This document shows, one piece after another, positions 6,236-7,696 of a DNA stretch of 7,696 bases. This DNA is from Parvibaculum sp049671045. Lineage in GTDB: Bacteria; Pseudomonadota; Alphaproteobacteria; Parvibaculales; Parvibaculaceae. A model generated the notes under the pieces. It saw only the letters and a list, made by a program, of their open reading frames with translations, was not told the DNA's origin and did not search any database. The translations under genes and the position numbers were made by a program. The stretch lies in assembly GCF_049671045.1 (NCBI RefSeq), contig NZ_JBATUH010000070.1, positions 1-7,696 on the forward strand. Direction: 5' to 3'. Numbering within the stretch: the stretch's first letter is position 1; each line of letters starts with the position of its first letter.

Positions 6236-6877
6236 TCAGGCGACGGGAAAGCCAACCGCCTGCTCGAGCTCGGCGAGCGCCTGCGCCGCGCTCGTGACCT
6301 TGATCGTCTTCATGCCGAGCAGGGCTGCCGGCTTGAGATTGATGCCGAGATCGTCGAGATAAACCGAGCCCGCCGGAGTGACGCCGAGCGCCTCGCAGGC
6401 CATTTCATAGATGCGCGGATCGGGCTTTCTGATGCCGGCCTTCGAGCTTTCGATCACATGGTCGAAGAGCGACATGATTTCCGCCACCTGCGCGGCCTTG
6501 CTCTCCGAGCGCGCCATGCCCGCGCCCGAACCCGCGGCGACATTGTTGGTGATGCAGCCGACCTTGACGCGCGCCTTGCAGCGCTTCAGCGCCTCGACCA
6601 TTTCGGGGCGGATGTCGCCGGAGAGAAGCTCGACCACCTCGCGGCCGCGCACCGTCGCGCCCTTGGCCGCCGCTTCCTCTGCGAACAGCGCATCGAATTC
6701 ATCGAGCGTGCATTCGCTGCGTTCGAACAGCGCCCAGGCATTGGTGTCGGGATTGGTCGCGTTGATCGAGCGGATGAAATCCTTCGGCAGGCCGCGCTCG
6801 GCCTCGAAGCGGTTGAAGGCCTCGAACGGGCTCGAAGTCAGCACGCCGCCGAAATCCCAAATCACAGCCTCGATCAT
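6236..6877 (-). CDS. HAD-superfamily hydrolase, subclass IA-like, with DxG in motif I
   Basis: This 213-aa soluble protein has the HAD motifs in order: motif I WDFGGVLT with nucleophile Asp8, motif II ITNN with Thr110, motif III Lys151 in GIRKPDPRIY, and motif IV YLDD with Asp175 and Asp176. The cap region between about 15 and 85 is helical, as in class C1 caps. Family members are mostly phosphatases or dehalogenases; KPDPRIY and the DFGGVLT start favour the phosphatase-like group related to ACAD10 and the N-terminal domain of epoxide hydrolase. The position two after the nucleophile is Gly10, where most HAD phosphatases have the acid/base Asp. Activity may therefore be weak or specialised. 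The start at 6877 has GAGGG about 5 nt upstream; 213 aa is a normal length. It is divergent from the small membrane protein gene. The substrate cannot be predicted. Confidence 0.88.
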   Translation of the reverse strand: MIEAVIWDFGGVLTSSPFEAFNRFEAERGLPKDFIRSINATNPDTNAWALFERSECTLDEFDALFAEEAAAKGATVRGREVVELLSGDIRPEMVEALKRCKARVKVGCITNNVAAGSGAGMARSESKAAQVAEIMSLFDHVIESSKAGIRKPDPRIYEMACEALGVTPAGSVYLDDLGINLKPAALLGMKTIKVTSAAQALAELEQAVGFPVA

Positions 6878-6962
6878 GTTACCCTCGATTTTTCAATTTC
6901 CGTTGGGCGGGAACCTACACCGCCTGTGTTGCTATCGGAAGAAGCGAGAGGGCTGGGGGCAA
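6878..6962. other. Short divergent intergenic region
   Basis: These 85 bases must carry the promoters of both the HAD gene (minus) and the small membrane protein gene (plus). I see an AT-rich patch at about 6889-6901 and a -10-like TGCTAT at 6930-6935, but no well-spaced -35/-10 pair on either strand. The Shine-Dalgarno sites of both genes lie at its ends. Confidence 0.4.
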
Positions 6963-7343
6963 ATGAAGTCCATACTGATCACGTCCGGATTCATTCAGAT
7001 CTGCGTCGCCGTGCTGCAGGGCTGGATCATCACCGCCATGTATGGTGGCATGAAGCGGTTCGGGCCTTTGAAGAATTCAAAGCGCGTTCTGCAATGTCAT
7101 ATCGACAACATCATGATGAGCCTTCTGCAGTTCGCGATCGCGGCGGTGCATCCGGCGATCCCGACGGTCGCGGGCTGGCTCATCGTCATCGGCTCGTGGC
7201 TCAATGCGCAGCTTTTCCTGATCCACGCCGTCTCGGAGAAGGGCTATGTCAAAAGCCGCGCACTGAGCGTGCTCACCTTCTTCTCCTTCTCGACGCTGAC
7301 GATCGCCTATCCCTGGCTGCTGATCGCCTGGCTGCGGAGCTGA
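6963..7343 (+). CDS. Small four-helix integral membrane protein, unknown function
   Basis: The 126-aa product is dominated by four hydrophobic helices at about 4-27, 49-63, 66-90 and 101-123. They are linked by short basic or polar loops: KRFGPLKNSKR between helices 1 and 2, SEKGYVKSR between 3 and 4. There is no signal peptide apart from helix 1 and no known catalytic motif. His46 at the entry to helix 2 (QCHIDNIMM) and W79-x-N81 in helix 3 recall, from memory, the pattern in the styrene oxide isomerase (StyC) and hydroxylaminobenzene mutase (HabA/HabB) families, small four-helix membrane enzymes. At 126 aa it is shorter than those (about 135-170 aa), so this is only a lead. The ATG at 6963 follows a purine-rich stretch (GAGAGGG at 6946-6952, GGGGG at 6955-6959). 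The open frame continues far upstream, but there it is antisense to the HAD gene and not protein-like. It converges on the SPOR gene. Confidence 0.75.
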   Translation: MKSILITSGFIQICVAVLQGWIITAMYGGMKRFGPLKNSKRVLQCHIDNIMMSLLQFAIAAVHPAIPTVAGWLIVIGSWLNAQLFLIHAVSEKGYVKSRALSVLTFFSFSTLTIAYPWLLIAWLRS

Positions 7344-7354
7344 GGCGGCGCGCG

Positions 7355-7377
7355 CCCGGCCTGTCGGACGGGCCGGG
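7355..7377. terminator. Possible shared terminator hairpin between convergent genes
   Basis: The 7-bp GC-only stem 7355-7361 / 7371-7377 with a 9-nt loop fills the 36-base gap between the membrane protein stop (7343) and the SPOR gene stop (7380). Neither strand has a T tract, so it is at best a weak or Rho-assisted transcript end. Confidence 0.4.
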
Positions 7378-7379
7378 GC

Positions 7380-7696
7380 TCAGCGCTTCTTCACCATGCA
7401 GGCCTGACCTGCGGCCTTGAGCCTGGCGCAGGCCTCCGTCGCGGCGGCCTTTGTCTGGAAGCCCGCGGCGCGGACCCGGTACCATGTGCCCTTCGCGCCG
7501 AGATCGGCCTTCTCGATGTCGAGCGCATGGCCGCCAAGCACGGCCGGGAAGCGCTGGCTGAGAGCGCGCCATGAAGCCCTGGCGCTCTTTTCGTCCTTGA
7601 GCGCGGCGACCTGGACGAGATAGGCGCCCTTGGCGGAGGCGGGCGCCTTGCTCGCCTGCGCCGGAGCGGGCTTTGCGGTCGCGGCCGGCTTCGGCG
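7380..7696 (-). CDS. SPOR-domain protein, C-terminal part; 5' end beyond the window
   Basis: The minus strand is open from the right edge to a TGA at 7382-7380, giving 104 residues without a start. The first 22 are Ala/Pro/Lys-rich, typical of the flexible linker before a SPOR domain. From about residue 24 comes the domain itself: GAYLVQVAALKDEKSA, then a helix, a second strand region and WYRVRAAGF with TKAAATEACARLKAAGQACMV at the end. SPOR domains bind peptidoglycan stripped of stem peptides at the septum, and such proteins usually have an N-terminal membrane anchor and act in cell division or envelope maintenance. The two cysteines near the C-terminus (in EACA and QACM) match the position of paired cysteines in many SPOR domains. 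The upstream part, including any membrane segment or other domain, is not visible. In many alphaproteobacteria a SPOR gene of this kind follows argS, but that cannot be checked here. Confidence 0.88.
   Translation of the reverse strand, partial: PKPAATAKPAPAQASKAPASAKGAYLVQVAALKDEKSARASWRALSQRFPAVLGGHALDIEKADLGAKGTWYRVRAAGFQTKAAATEACARLKAAGQACMVKKR

Noticed and set aside
4693..6255. A 520-codon minus-strand frame across the P450 gene and the repeats
   Set aside because: It overlaps the P450 in a different frame, reads through the palindromic repeats and terminator, and its translation is Arg/Ala/Gly-rich low-complexity sequence.
5418..6362. A 314-codon plus-strand frame
   Set aside because: It is antisense to the P450 and the end of the HAD gene and lacks protein-like features; another GC shadow.

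Overview
The window is GC-rich, with gene-dense coding on both strands and good Shine-Dalgarno sites. Its gene content (ferritin-like diiron protein, class I-type cytochrome P450, MMPL/HAE3-type RND transporter, SPOR protein) and a palindromic intergenic repeat of a type I associate with Hyphomicrobiales-like genomes suggest an alphaproteobacterium. A Parvibaculum-like environmental, hydrocarbon- or lipid-degrading organism is my best guess, but species cannot be fixed from the sequence alone.

Layout, left to right. A minus-strand gene for a ferritin-like diiron protein (60-1193) has a good promoter at 1292-1319. It is divergent from a plus-strand RND/MMPL transporter gene (probable start 1732, end 4086). 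The roughly 540-base region between them has no convincing gene. Its half next to the transporter is packed with perfect hairpins and could be a structured leader RNA. After a terminator-like hairpin comes a plus-strand TerB-like gene (4224-4676). It converges with a minus-strand cytochrome P450 gene (4764-6023) across a 14-bp bidirectional terminator hairpin. Between the P450 and a minus-strand HAD hydrolase gene (6236-6877) lie two near-identical 48-bp palindromic repeats. Divergent from the HAD gene is a small plus-strand four-helix membrane protein (6963-7343). It converges with the 3' end of a SPOR-domain protein gene that runs off the right edge (7380-7696, minus).

The genes do not form one obvious operon; nearly every junction is divergent, convergent or separated by a hairpin. 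Two oxygen-activating enzymes (diiron protein and P450), without adjacent redox partners, and a transporter for hydrophobic molecules fit turnover of lipids, terpenoids/steroids or hydrocarbons, but that link is inference. I do not see a clearly new multi-gene system. The items most worth a second look are the structured leader at about 1511-1708, the small four-helix protein that faintly resembles the styrene oxide isomerase / hydroxylaminobenzene mutase families, and the tandem palindromic repeats.
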